From NCBI RefSeq assembly GCF_017875275.1, contig NZ_JAGGML010000001.1, positions 2,048,501 to 2,112,500 of the forward strand: 64,000 bases of DNA. Direction: 5' to 3'. The notes beneath the pieces were generated by a model. It searched no databases, had not been told where the DNA came from, and worked only from the letters and a program-made list of their open reading frames with translations. The first letter of the stretch is position 1. Every line of letters starts with the position of its first letter. Shown in pieces: positions 21,389 through 29,189 of this stretch. Position numbers and translations under genes: made by a program. This DNA is from Xanthobacter flavus (lineage in GTDB: Bacteria; Pseudomonadota; Alphaproteobacteria; Rhizobiales; Xanthobacteraceae).

Positions 21389-21403
21389 TGGCGTCATAAT
21401 TGC
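21389..21403 (+). promoter_or_regulatory. putative sigma54 promoter of the hydrolase-like gene
   Basis: TGGCGT-CATAA-TTGC followed by A: GG and GC correctly spaced, -24 part slightly off consensus. No perfect TGT-N10-ACA site was found upstream within 150 bp. Confidence 0.6.
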
Positions 21404-21474
21404 ATGTCAAAGCTGTTTCTGACTGGCAGAGCGAGCGGCACTGCCCCTATTCCCGCTCGGAGATCGAGGATGCC

Positions 21475-22239
21475 ATGGTCGAAGTCACAGCAAGCAACGT
21501 GAAATTCTCCGCCTATCGTGCGGATCCCGAGGGCGCGCCGAAGGGCGCGGTGGTGGTTCTGCAGGACGTCTACGGCGTCAATTCGGACATCCGCCAGATC
21601 GCAGACGGTTTCGCCGCCGCCGGCTATGTCGCCATTGCGCCGTCGCTGTTCGACAAGGTGAAGTCCGACATCGAACTTGACGCCGCCGCGACCGACGAGG
21701 GCAAGGCCCTCACCGAAGAGGTCGGCACCGACTGGTCGCTGGAGGCCATCCAGGCCACCGTGGATGCGGTGAAGGACGCCGGCAAGGTGGCCCTCGTCGG
21801 CTATGCCTGGGGCGGCTTTCTCGCCTACACGGCCGCCAACAAGGTGAAGGGCCTCGCCTGCGCCATCGGCTATCACGCGCAGGAGGACATCCTCGACGCA
21901 ATGTCGGAGAAGCGCCGCATCCCCACGCTGATTCATTTCGCGGAAGCCGATCCGGCCATCCCGGAAGCCGACATGGTCCAGTTCCGCGCCCGCCGGCCCG
22001 ACGTGTCGGCCTTCTCCTATCCCGGCGCCAATCGCGGCTTCACCTTCAAGGCGAACCCCGCCTACGACGCCGCTGCAGCCGACCAGGCCATGGAGCGCAC
22101 GCTGTTCTGGATTTCCCAGTACGTGGTCGGCCAGGGCCCGGTACAGCTGAAGAATGCCGGCGCCTATGCCCTCGCGAAGACCGACAAGAAGGGCAAGAAG
22201 AAGTCCGGCGACGACGACATGGGCCCACCGCTCGATTGA
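21475..22239 (+). CDS. dienelactone hydrolase-like protein lacking catalytic residues
   Basis: 254-aa alpha/beta-hydrolase of the dienelactone hydrolase family (LQDVYGVNSDIRQIADGFAA; IHFAEADPAIP). The nucleophile motif, normally G-x-C-x-G-G, reads GYAWGG with Ala111. The usual catalytic His position in the YPGA-x-H-G-F motif is Arg187 (YPGANRGFTF). Asp159 is kept. It is therefore probably not a hydrolase. The C-terminal tail is Lys/Asp-rich. Start at MVEVTASNVKF (21475) with GAGGA upstream. It may be co-transcribed with the small gene 97 bp downstream. Confidence 0.8.
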   Translation: MVEVTASNVKFSAYRADPEGAPKGAVVVLQDVYGVNSDIRQIADGFAAAGYVAIAPSLFDKVKSDIELDAAATDEGKALTEEVGTDWSLEAIQATVDAVKDAGKVALVGYAWGGFLAYTAANKVKGLACAIGYHAQEDILDAMSEKRRIPTLIHFAEADPAIPEADMVQFRARRPDVSAFSYPGANRGFTFKANPAYDAAAADQAMERTLFWISQYVVGQGPVQLKNAGAYALAKTDKKGKKKSGDDDMGPPLD

Positions 22240-22336
22240 TGCGGCTCAGGCTCCTTTTCGATATCCGTGTGCCGGCACGCGTCACCTGAGACGCGTGCCG
22301 GCACGGCCGTTTCATCACGCGGAGGGAGCGTCGCAC

Positions 22337-22672
22337 ATGAGCGTGATCGAGCATGATTTCGGGGCGGGCAAGCGGCGGAAGGAAAAGCGCTTCCGCGACC
22401 TCCTGAACCTCGACGCCCTCCACGAGCAGAATGTCCGCGCCAATCCCCTGCCCTATCTGGAGCGGGCCAGCGAACGTATCTATCAGCTCGAGAAGACCAT
22501 CTTCGAAGCGGCCCTGGCCGCCCGCCCCGCCTTCGGTGCAGAGCCCGACGGCAAGGGGCCTAGCGTGACCATCGCCAAGACGGAATACGAGCGCCTTCTC
22601 GCCTGCCGCGCCATCATCGATTCCGCGCTCGCCGAGATCCAGGCGCGGCCTGAGGACGAAGAGCCGCGCTGA
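22337..22672 (+). CDS. conserved-looking hypothetical protein, 111 aa
   Basis: Not recognised. Strong ribosome binding site (GGAGGGAGC) before ATG 22337. Charged, mostly helical sequence (FGAGKRRKEKRFRDLLNLDA) with no signal peptide or membrane segment. Two halves look amphipathic, with a short disordered link around residue 70. Codon use resembles its neighbours. Follows the hydrolase-like gene on the same strand and probably shares its transcript. Confidence 0.65.
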   Translation: MSVIEHDFGAGKRRKEKRFRDLLNLDALHEQNVRANPLPYLERASERIYQLEKTIFEAALAARPAFGAEPDGKGPSVTIAKTEYERLLACRAIIDSALAEIQARPEDEEPR

Positions 22673-22723
22673 GACGCAGGCCCAACAGGCCGTGAGCGTG
22701 CGGACGCGCCCACGGCCCGCGCG

Positions 22724-23209
22724 TCAGTTGTGGACGGAGGGTGGCGGGGTCCACTGATAGAGATCGCCCCAGCCGTTCAGCGCCTTCACCTCGTGTGTGA
22801 AGCCGAGATCGCTCAGCGCGGCGGCGAAGCCGAGCTGCTCTCCGCTCTTCACGCTGGCCAGCAGCGGCACCTTGCGGCCCTGCAATTCGCCGAGGAGCGA
22901 GGGGAGCACCTCGTCACCCTTGGCGGCCGGCGCGACGGCGGCGTAGGTCACATGGATGGCCTCGCTGTTGCGGAAGCCCCACTCGAACGTGTCGCGCCGG
23001 GCCAGCAGCGCGCCCACGATGCCCTTCTCATGGTCCACGACCACCGGCGACAGGCCGGACGTGCAGCAGGCGACAAGCTCCGACAGGAGTGTCTCCTGAT
23101 CGGCTTCGTCCTCCGCGTTGAAGGGGACGGCAGCGGCGGCCTGCCGCAGCAGGCCCCACAGGCCCTGGACGTCGCTGAGGGACGCCATGCGGCGAGTCAA
23201 TTCAGTCAT
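22724..23209 (-). CDS. GNAT-like N-acetyltransferase domain protein
   Basis: 161-aa protein with a GNAT-like outline: N-terminal RMASLSDVQGLWGLLRQA, a central GIVGALLARRDTFEWG strand region and HVTYAAVAPAAKGDEVLPSLL resembling motif A. The acetyl-CoA loop is weak, so the assignment is tentative and the substrate unknown. Minus strand, alone between plus-strand genes; its upstream region is AT-rich (about 23240-23285) and shared with the promoter for 23527. Confidence 0.6.
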   Translation of the reverse strand: MTELTRRMASLSDVQGLWGLLRQAAAAVPFNAEDEADQETLLSELVACCTSGLSPVVVDHEKGIVGALLARRDTFEWGFRNSEAIHVTYAAVAPAAKGDEVLPSLLGELQGRKVPLLASVKSGEQLGFAAALSDLGFTHEVKALNGWGDLYQWTPPPSVHN

Positions 23210-23363
23210 GAAATGTATCTCCGGAGCAGACAGAAAAACAACGTCGACACCTTAATTAAAATAATAGTCAATTCAATAATTACCGCTCACAGCCCCGCCA
23301 TTAGCCGGCGCTTTCATCTCGACGTATGTCAATGTCATGAAGCATACGCCCACAGCTCGCAAA

Positions 23364-23379
23364 TGTGCGATGCGCGACA
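23364..23379. promoter_or_regulatory. possible NifA binding site before 23527 gene
   Basis: TGT-N10-ACA match, but only about 65 bp upstream of the predicted start, closer than at the other promoters here. Confidence 0.5.
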
Positions 23380-23410
23380 CCTCGGCCGGCGACATGCGGC
23401 CGGCGCCTCT

Positions 23411-23425
23411 TGGCAAGAACCTTGC
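23411..23425 (+). promoter_or_regulatory. sigma54 promoter of the 23527 gene
   Basis: TGGCAA-GAACC-TTGC followed by T: an almost perfect -24/-12 element, predicted start near 23437, leader about 90 nt. Confidence 0.75.
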
Positions 23426-23526
23426 TGCGGGCAACGCGCGGGGACAGTCGATCTCTCCGCCAAACCTGATTGAAGCCCCCGGCCTCGGGAAGGTCCTTTC
23501 CCGGAGCGCGTCCTTTGGAGTGAGGC

Positions 23527-23772
23527 ATGTCGACGAGCGAAGGATTCTTCATCGATTGGGACGGCAACGCCCGTAGCGTCGATGATCCCGGCGGTGGCTA
23601 TCTGTGCGAGACCGATCGTGTCGCGAAATACGTGGCGGTGACGACCAAGACCGGCACGCTGGTGCACGAAGGCACCTTCTACAAGACCATGGACGACATC
23701 GCGAAGGCCGGCATCAAGGCCGGCTTCGTCCCGGGCTCCCACCCGTGGGGCTCGAAGGAGGACGGTTTCTAA
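23527..23772 (+). CDS. small hypothetical protein, 81 aa
   Basis: Not recognised. Soluble, acidic N-terminal third (FFIDWDGNARSVDDPGGGYL), then a beta-rich middle (YVAVTTKTGTLVHEGTFYK). It sits behind its own sigma54-type promoter in the nif island, so it is probably expressed during nitrogen fixation. A second small gene follows 111 bp downstream on the same strand. Confidence 0.7.
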   Translation: MSTSEGFFIDWDGNARSVDDPGGGYLCETDRVAKYVAVTTKTGTLVHEGTFYKTMDDIAKAGIKAGFVPGSHPWGSKEDGF

Positions 23773-23883
23773 GGTCGTTTCATGCGAAGCAGTCCGCTTC
23801 GCTTGAAGATCATGCGTATCGTCAAGAACCCGGAGCGTGGGCACCCCTGCCCACCCTCCCCACACAGCACAGGAGAATTGGCG

Positions 23884-24123
23884 ATGCTCCCCACGACCAT
23901 TCTCATCGACGAGGCGCCCCGCTGCGTCGTCCGCCCCAACGACACCAAAGCCCTCAACCGCTTCCTGCGCAACGCAAAGGACTTCCTCCTCGCGGAGAAG
24001 CCGGAGGGCAAGATCACCCACCGGGCCGCCTCCGAGGACGAAGTGGCGAAATGGAAGAATGCCCTTGCGCTGCATCAGGCCTGGGGCGGGTCCGACGAGG
24101 ATTTTTTCGGCGTGCCGCTTTAG
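23884..24123 (+). CDS. small hypothetical protein, 79 aa
   Basis: Not recognised. ATG at 23884 is preceded by AGGAG. Sequence: MLPTTILIDEAPRCVV followed by a charged helical part; no Cys cluster, no membrane segment. An upstream in-frame extension lacks a ribosome binding site and contains low-complexity sequence, so I reject it. Likely co-transcribed with the 23527 gene; converges with the globin gene 14 bp away. Confidence 0.65.
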   Translation: MLPTTILIDEAPRCVVRPNDTKALNRFLRNAKDFLLAEKPEGKITHRAASEDEVAKWKNALALHQAWGGSDEDFFGVPL

Positions 24124-24137
24124 CACCACCGCCAGGC

Positions 24138-24572
24138 TCAGGGCCGCGCGGCGTGGCCCACCGTGTCGTGGGGATTGCCGGCGGTGTTGCGCATCCAGTC
24201 GGCGAGCTTCGCCATGGCGTCGTAGATGCCGGCGCGCGCACCGGCGTCCGCCACGGTTTCCTCCAACGCGCCCCGCATGCACAGAAGCCAGGCGTCGCGC
24301 TCCGCATTGCCGATGGAGAACCCCATGTGCCGCTGGCGCAGCCGGGGGTGGCCCTTCTCCGGCGAATAGAGCTTGGGGCCGCCCGTCCATTCGCTGAGAT
24401 AGCGCTTCAGCACCTGCTTGGTGTGGGCGAGATCGTCCGCATGCATGGCGCGGATGCCCTCCGCCTCGGGCATCGTGTCCATGCGCGCATAGAAGGCCTC
24501 CACCAGCCGGTCGATGACGACGGCGCCGCCCAGGCGCTCGAACATGGTTGTGGTCTCGGCGACATCCGACAT
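24138..24572 (-). CDS. group II truncated hemoglobin
   Basis: 144-aa truncated hemoglobin (trHbO-like). Markers: LFxRLGG-type N-terminus (MFERLGGAVVIDRLV), YLSEWTGGPKLYSPEKGHP, RHMGFSIGNAERDAWLLCM with the proximal-His region and the Trp of helix G. Binds heme and O2/NO. Last gene of the minus operon that begins at the YqeB-like gene. O2 or NO handling near nitrogenase is a plausible role. Confidence 0.9.
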   Translation of the reverse strand: MSDVAETTTMFERLGGAVVIDRLVEAFYARMDTMPEAEGIRAMHADDLAHTKQVLKRYLSEWTGGPKLYSPEKGHPRLRQRHMGFSIGNAERDAWLLCMRGALEETVADAGARAGIYDAMAKLADWMRNTAGNPHDTVGHAARP

Positions 24573-24595
24573 GATCTGTTCCCTCGGGCTCGGCC

Positions 24596-24763
24596 CTATT
24601 CGTCCATGTTGGGCAGCAGGATGACCTCGGCCGGCGCACCGGCGCCTTGCGCCGCGACAAAGTCGAGGGCCGACACCAGCGACAGGCCGCCATCCGCCTC
24701 CATCAGCACCACGGCGTCCGGCGGCATCCTGCCGAGCGCCTCGACCAGCTGAGCCACCGTCAT
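24596..24763 (-). CDS. small hypothetical protein, 55 aa
   Basis: Short gene: ATG 24763 is preceded by AGGAGG at good distance and the frame ends in TAG at 24596, 23 bp before the globin gene. The sequence begins MTVAQLVEALGRMPPDAVV and ends AEVILLPNMDE, with no Cys. It fills an otherwise empty gap inside the operon, which supports it. Function unknown. Confidence 0.6.
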   Translation of the reverse strand: MTVAQLVEALGRMPPDAVVLMEADGGLSLVSALDFVAAQGAGAPAEVILLPNMDE

Positions 24764-24790
24764 GCGTCCTGTCCTCCTGTCGGTGCCGGA

Positions 24791-25123
24791 TTAGTCCGGC
24801 CGCACCAGCGATCCCGCTGCGTCGAAGGCGACGATCACCGTGTCCTCATCCACCATCCGGACCTCGGCGCGCTTCAGCGCCCCGTTGCCATGGTAGCTGT
24901 AGCGATGGGCCAGCTCGACCTCGCCATAGACCATCTTGTCGAATCCGGTGAGCTGGCCGGCCGCGTCGAACCACGCCCGGATGAAGGTGTTGCGGTGGGT
25001 GAGCTGTGCCTCGGGGATGGGCTCCACCAGCCGGAACGGCATCTTCACGCCGGTATAGGTCACATAGAAACGGCACTCGCCCGGCATGTCCGGCGACACC
25101 GCGCTGGCGGCCTCTGCACTCAT
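24791..25123 (-). CDS. hypothetical protein, 110 aa
   Basis: Not recognised. Start taken at MSAEAASAVSPDMPGE (25123) with AAGATG-type upstream context; the longer frame overlaps the Rieske gene end. The core looks beta-rich (CRFYVTYTGVKMPFRLVEPI; AHRYSYHGNGALKRAEV; TVIVAFDAAG), suggesting a small lipocalin- or barrel-like fold. Between the Rieske gene and the 55-aa gene in the same operon. Confidence 0.7.
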   Translation of the reverse strand: MSAEAASAVSPDMPGECRFYVTYTGVKMPFRLVEPIPEAQLTHRNTFIRAWFDAAGQLTGFDKMVYGEVELAHRYSYHGNGALKRAEVRMVDEDTVIVAFDAAGSLVRPD

Positions 25124-25167
25124 CTTGCGTCTCCCGACACCTGCGCCGTCTCCATCGTGTCTGCCGA

Positions 25168-25647
25168 TCAATCGGGGGAAATCATGATTTCCATGGTCTC
25201 GTCGAAATCGTCATAGGGAAAGCCGGGCACATCGGCCTCCACCAGCGGCACGCCGCACAGGCACACGTCCGCGCCGACGATGGCCACCGCCACCGGCTCC
25301 AGATGCGTGCCGGCGCAGGGGCCGTCCGCGCAGGCGCCGCTCTCGATGTCGAACAGCGCGCCGTGGCGGCCGCAGCGCAGATGTGTGCGCTCGGCATTGA
25401 AGAAATGGCCGCCGCCAATGTTCAACCACGCGCCCTTGTGGGGGCAGGCGTTCACATAGCCCACCACCTCGCGCGCGCCGGTGCGCACCACCACGATGCG
25501 GAAGGGCCGCGCGTCGCCCTCCGGGGTCAGGCGCGAGAGATCGAACGCCTTCGCCTCGCCTGGTGGAAGCTCGTGCGTTCCGCAGATGGCGAAGACCGCG
25601 ATCTCCTCCGCAGCGCCCCGTTGCTCGGCTGATTGTTCGGCAGACAT
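25168..25647 (-). CDS. Rieske [2Fe-2S] protein, copy 1
   Basis: 159-aa soluble Rieske protein. Ligand motifs: C-P-H (ACPHKGAWLNIGGG) and C-x2-H (RCGRHGALFDIESG), about 25 residues apart. No oxygenase domain or membrane helix. Such small Rieske proteins act as electron carriers. Start at MSAEQSAEQRGAAEE (25647). A related protein is at 40518-41003. Confidence 0.85.
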   Translation of the reverse strand: MSAEQSAEQRGAAEEIAVFAICGTHELPPGEAKAFDLSRLTPEGDARPFRIVVVRTGAREVVGYVNACPHKGAWLNIGGGHFFNAERTHLRCGRHGALFDIESGACADGPCAGTHLEPVAVAIVGADVCLCGVPLVEADVPGFPYDDFDETMEIMISPD

Positions 25648-25794
25648 CACTTCCCCGCCCGCCCGTAAGGGGCTGGCCCCTGTCGCAAATGAAACAGTCC
25701 GCGCCCGTCCGGAACAACAGCCCGGCGGCCGGCGTGACCTGCCCCCGGGATTAGCAGGAAGCGTGCCGGGGCGGCCGCGAGTCGCGCTTAACGA

Positions 25795-25821
25795 AAATGG
25801 CCGGTGCAGCACCGGCCATTT
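25795..25821 (-). terminator. terminator after the SufT-like gene
   Basis: Perfect 11-bp stem (AAATGGCCGGT / ACCGGCCATTT, 5-nt loop) followed on the minus strand by TTCGTT. It lies 21 nt beyond the 25842 stop, so it splits the minus operon: genes below (Rieske to globin) may need read-through or a promoter of their own in 25648-25794, which I did not find. Confidence 0.65.
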
Positions 25822-25841
25822 CGCGTGTCGTCAGGATGGGA

Positions 25842-26237
25842 TCAGAGCAGCCCAAGCTCGAGCTGTACCTCGTCGCTCATGCGCGACTTGTCCCACGGCG
25901 GATCGAACACCAGCTTCATCTTCACGTCGCTGACGCCCGGCACCACCACCACCGCCTCCTGCACCCAACCCAGCATCTGGCCGGCGACCGGGCAGCCCGG
26001 CGCGGTGAGGGTCATGTCGATCTCGACGCCCCCATCATCCCTGACCTCGATCCGGTAGATCAGGCCAAGGTCATAAATATTCACCGGAATTTCCGGATCG
26101 TTGACGGTTTTCAGCGCCGCGACGATGCCTTCCAGAAGAACGGCGTCGTCCTCGGCGAACTCCTCGAAATTGCGGATCTCGCCGTGGACGATCATGGTCG
26201 TCGGTGCGGCGAGGCCGTGATCCGTAGGCTGAGTCAT
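25842..26237 (-). CDS. SufT/MIP18-family (DUF59) Fe-S assembly protein
   Basis: 131-aa protein of the MIP18/SufT/PaaD family: ALKTVNDPEIPVNIYDLGLI, LTAPGCPVAGQ with the conserved Cys, and VKLVFDPPWDKSRMSDE-like C-terminus. These proteins help deliver Fe-S clusters to apo-proteins. About 20 extra N-terminal residues carry no motif. Start at MTQPTDHGLAA (26237). Lies in the minus operon after a TPR gene. Confidence 0.85.
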   Translation of the reverse strand: MTQPTDHGLAAPTTMIVHGEIRNFEEFAEDDAVLLEGIVAALKTVNDPEIPVNIYDLGLIYRIEVRDDGGVEIDMTLTAPGCPVAGQMLGWVQEAVVVVPGVSDVKMKLVFDPPWDKSRMSDEVQLELGLL

Positions 26238-26309
26238 GTGACCAATGCCTCCTGCCCCCTCATCGTACCTGATACGTAGCAAGCACGATGCCAACGATGA
26301 ACGGAGCGA

Positions 26310-26792
26310 TCAATCCAGACCCTCGGCGAGGGCCGCGACAACGGGCCACCCCACGGCGCCAGTGGGATCGAGCACCTTGAGGGCTGCGAGCTTCTCGGCG
26401 GCCAGCTCCGGCTGGTTCTGGCGCAGGTGGATGAAGGCCAGCGCCTTCAGGGTGTAGAGGGCAAAGCGCCCCGGCCCATCCGGCAGCAGGTCGTGCGGCG
26501 CCCAGTTGCGCCAGTCCGTGTCCCAGCCCGCCTGACGCGCGGCTTCCACAAGGCCACCCCGCGCCGCCGCCTCTGCCTCGTCCAGGTTTCCCTGGTAGGT
26601 GTGAATCTTGTAGAGGCAGAAATAGACCGGCAGCTCCGACGGCGCCGTGGCAAGCGCCTGACGGAACAGCGCGTCCGCGCGCGCCCGGTCCTTGCGATAG
26701 GCGATGACGCCCTGCTGCAGCAAGGCGTTCACCGGGCCGGACACCTCGCCGAAATTGATGACATCAGTGTTGGGAAAAAGATCGACGCTCAC
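26310..26792 (-). CDS. TPR-like protein, copy 1
   Basis: 160-aa helical protein with tetratricopeptide-like repeats (DALFRQALATAPSELPVYF; LYKIHTYQGNLDEAEAAA; LAFIHLRQNQPELAAEKL). It starts at a GTG (26792), where the readable N-terminus SVDLFPNTDVINFGEVSG begins. It resembles the TPR protein at 32824-33375 in length of repeats and in the (A/G)-x-A-(F/Y)-(I/L)-x-(L/M)-R-x-(G/Q)-(N/Q) part. Function unknown. Confidence 0.75.
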   Translation of the reverse strand: MSVDLFPNTDVINFGEVSGPVNALLQQGVIAYRKDRARADALFRQALATAPSELPVYFCLYKIHTYQGNLDEAEAAARGGLVEAARQAGWDTDWRNWAPHDLLPDGPGRFALYTLKALAFIHLRQNQPELAAEKLAALKVLDPTGAVGWPVVAALAEGLD

Positions 26793-26830
26793 GGTGCTTG
26801 CCTTCGGTGGGGCCGGCGAAGGGCGCAGCT

Positions 26831-27694
26831 CTACTTGACGAGATGAGGGTTGGGCGCAGCTTCTGCGGTCCGGGCTGCGCGGAAGGTCAGCGCCCGGCCC
26901 ACCGCCTTGGCGATGACGAGGGCACGGGCATCGAGCCCGGTCCAGTCGGAGCCACGGCCGCGCGGATCGATCTCCAGAAGCTTCACCCCGGCCGGCACTT
27001 CCGTGCCGTCCCGCGCGACGCCGCGCACGACGCCGTCGAACGGGGCGCGAATTGGCTCGTTGCCGAGGAAGCCGATGTGGAAATCCTTGTAGACGCGGGT
27101 ACCGATCTCGATGGCCGTGTGCCAGCGCCCGGGAACGCCCGAATGCACGAAACGCTCGGTCGTCACGCCGCCGAGATCGCGCGGGGTATGGTCCGGCGCG
27201 TCGGTGGGGCCGTGCTGGATCACCTGACCTTCCTTGCCCGGGCGAGTCTCGATGGCGAGATCGCAATTGGTGCCGCCGCTGAAGCCGGGGCCGAGGCCAA
27301 TGGTGAGGCGGGCGAGCCGGCGCAGGTCCGGCGTCACCTGGTACTTGTTCATGCGGGCATCGACGAGCAGATCGATGGGGCCGAGGACGATGAGATCGAG
27401 CAGGCCAAGGGGCGTCACAAGCACCTCCCCGCGCGCCAGTCCCTTGCGGACATCCACCCCGCGTTCGGCCCGCCCCGCGCGGATGCCGTCCACCCGCACG
27501 TCGTCCTCGTAGAGGGCGTCGTGGAACGCCATCTTGCGCCGGATCACCGGCGGAACCGGATCATGCGACAGCACGACGCCGTAGCCACCGCGATGCAGTT
27601 CTACGGCGACGGCCGACGCGATCTCGTTGGTGCCGAGTATCGCCGCGAAGCCGGTGCGCGCCGCGCCGCCTCCCTGCTGTAGCAATTCGCTCAT
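26831..27694 (-). CDS. YqeB/EF2563-like molybdenum hydroxylase accessory homologue
   Basis: 287-aa protein of the EF2563/YqeB type, usually coupled to selenium-dependent molybdenum hydroxylases. Markers: ILGTNEIASAVAVELHRGGYG, PPVIRRKMAFHDALYE, LGPGFSGGTNCDLAIETRPG and the late IRAPFDGVVRGVARDG. No molybdenum hydroxylase is visible in the window, so a role in Mo or redox handling for nitrogenase is an inference. First gene of the minus operon ending with the globin; divergent from bolA, with which it shares a NifA site. Confidence 0.75.
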   Translation of the reverse strand: MSELLQQGGGAARTGFAAILGTNEIASAVAVELHRGGYGVVLSHDPVPPVIRRKMAFHDALYEDDVRVDGIRAGRAERGVDVRKGLARGEVLVTPLGLLDLIVLGPIDLLVDARMNKYQVTPDLRRLARLTIGLGPGFSGGTNCDLAIETRPGKEGQVIQHGPTDAPDHTPRDLGGVTTERFVHSGVPGRWHTAIEIGTRVYKDFHIGFLGNEPIRAPFDGVVRGVARDGTEVPAGVKLLEIDPRGRGSDWTGLDARALVIAKAVGRALTFRAARTAEAAPNPHLVK

Positions 27695-27730
27695 AACGGT
27701 TCTCGTGTTGCCCGGGGCGACAAGGCGTAA

Positions 27731-27745
27731 GCAAGAGGTGGGCCG
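27731..27745 (-). promoter_or_regulatory. putative sigma54 promoter of the YqeB-like operon
   Basis: Minus strand reads CGGCCC-ACCTC-TTGC: correct GG/GC spacing, -24 imperfect. Predicted start near 27720, with the NifA site at 27831-27846 about 119 bp upstream. Confidence 0.5.
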
Positions 27746-27830
27746 TTTGGAACGCTTGCACGGTCGTTGCGGAACACCCCCGCCAAGTGTGCATCAGAAG
27801 GCTGGAACCGCGCCCGGCCGCCGGACGGAC

Positions 27831-27846
27831 TGTCGGATTTGCGACA
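27831..27846. promoter_or_regulatory. NifA binding site between YqeB-like gene and bolA
   Basis: TGT-N10-ACA with a CG-rich inverted arm (CTGTCG/CGACAG). Situated between two divergent -24/-12 elements, so it may serve both. Confidence 0.75.
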
Positions 27847-27886
27847 GCGCGGCCGCTTCCGCATCCGCATATGCCGCAATGACACA

Positions 27887-27901
27887 TGGTGCCGCGCTTG
27901 C
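27887..27901 (+). promoter_or_regulatory. sigma54 promoter of bolA-grxD
   Basis: TGGTGC-CGCGC-TTGC followed by A; GG and GC correctly spaced. Predicted start near 27913, 22 nt before the bolA ATG. The NifA site is about 73 bp upstream. Confidence 0.7.
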
Positions 27902-27934
27902 ATGGGAGCGGCACTCATCGAAGGAGACAAAGCG

Positions 27935-28168
27935 ATGGCCATGGCCGCAGAAGAAATCGAGCGCCTCGTGAAAGAGGCCCTTCCCGACAGCCAGGTGGTG
28001 ATCATCGATCTCGCCGGCGACGGCGACCACTATGCCGCCCGCATCACCTCGGAAGCCTTCAAGGGCAAGAGCCGCGTGCACCAGCACCAGATGGTCTATG
28101 CGGCGCTTCAGGGCCACATGGGCGGCACGCTGCACGCCCTGAAGCTGGAGACGCTGGTCCCCAAATGA
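27935..28168 (+). CDS. BolA-family protein
   Basis: 77-aa BolA/IbaG-like protein: [38 protein letters not shown] with the conserved His, and [12 protein letters not shown]. BolA proteins pair with CGFS glutaredoxins to hold or transfer [2Fe-2S] clusters. Start at ATG 27935 after AAGGAG. The Grx4 gene follows 62 bp downstream in the same predicted transcript, making a nif-dedicated BolA-Grx pair. Confidence 0.93.
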   Translation: MAMAAEEIERLVKEALPDSQVVIIDLAGDGDHYAARITSEAFKGKSRVHQHQMVYAALQGHMGGTLHALKLETLVPK

Positions 28169-28230
28169 GATCGGGTCCGGCCGATTTCCGATTTGTTTTT
28201 CATCCCCCGCTTTTCCATCAGGAGATTGTC

Positions 28231-28560
<330 letters not shown>

Positions 28561-28580
28561 GGGATGGGATCCATAAAAAA

Positions 28581-28608
28581 GGGCCCGGACGCGAGAGCAT
28601 CCGGGCCC
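28581..28608. terminator. bidirectional terminator between grxD and 28712 gene
   Basis: 9-bp stem (GGGCCCGGA / TCCGGGCCC) preceded by six A and followed by CCTTT, so it can end grxD (20 nt after its stop) and the minus operon (about 100 nt after the 28712 stop). Confidence 0.8.
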
Positions 28609-28711
28609 CTTTGCTGCACTATGGAACGGCTTGCAAATAACTCGGGCCGGATGAACAGGTCGGCCCTCAAGTATTCCGGAAACACTAAAGCACTGGACGT
28701 TCAGCTTCGGC

Positions 28712-28936
28712 TCACGCCGCCTTGGTGGCTGCCTCGACCTTGAACGCCTCGACATCCGCGCGGGTGAGGCGGAACACGCCGCGGCCGCCGGCGAGCGCCT
28801 GGTAGGTGAGCGGCACACGATAGGACAGGAAATCGAACCATTCCTGCGGGTTGAGGCCCTGCGGCCGCTCGCTGATCTCGGCGATGGTGCCGTTGGCGGC
28901 GAAGCGGGCGTGAATGATGACAGTTTCGTCGCTCAT
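28712..28936 (-). CDS. small hypothetical protein, 74 aa
   Basis: Not recognised. Sequence MSDETVIIHARFAANGTIAE then PQGLNPQEWFDFLSYRVPL and a C-terminal helix (LTRADVEAFKVEAAT). No Cys. AGGAGAG lies before the ATG. It is the most distal gene on the minus strand of the nifB block, 253 bp after the ferredoxin-like gene; that gap (28937-29189) shows no gene and no clear promoter. Confidence 0.7.
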   Translation of the reverse strand: MSDETVIIHARFAANGTIAEISERPQGLNPQEWFDFLSYRVPLTYQALAGGRGVFRLTRADVEAFKVEAATKAA

Positions 28937-29189
28937 TTCATCTCTCCTCTCAACGTTTCTGACTGGCGCGTGGTGGGAGGCAGGACGGATCTTTTCCGCC
29001 AGGCCCGCGCGATGGATTGATTACCCGGCACGCTTTTTATTAGAACGCTGTTCTGAACTCGCGCCGGACACGGGCCTTGCGCACGCGCGCTGGTGAACCG
29101 GCCTCCGGCGACCTCTTCTGGCAGCGGCTGGAAGGCCGCCCTCCCAGCCACCGACCGTCGGCGCGCCCAGAAGGAGCGCCGCTCTACCC

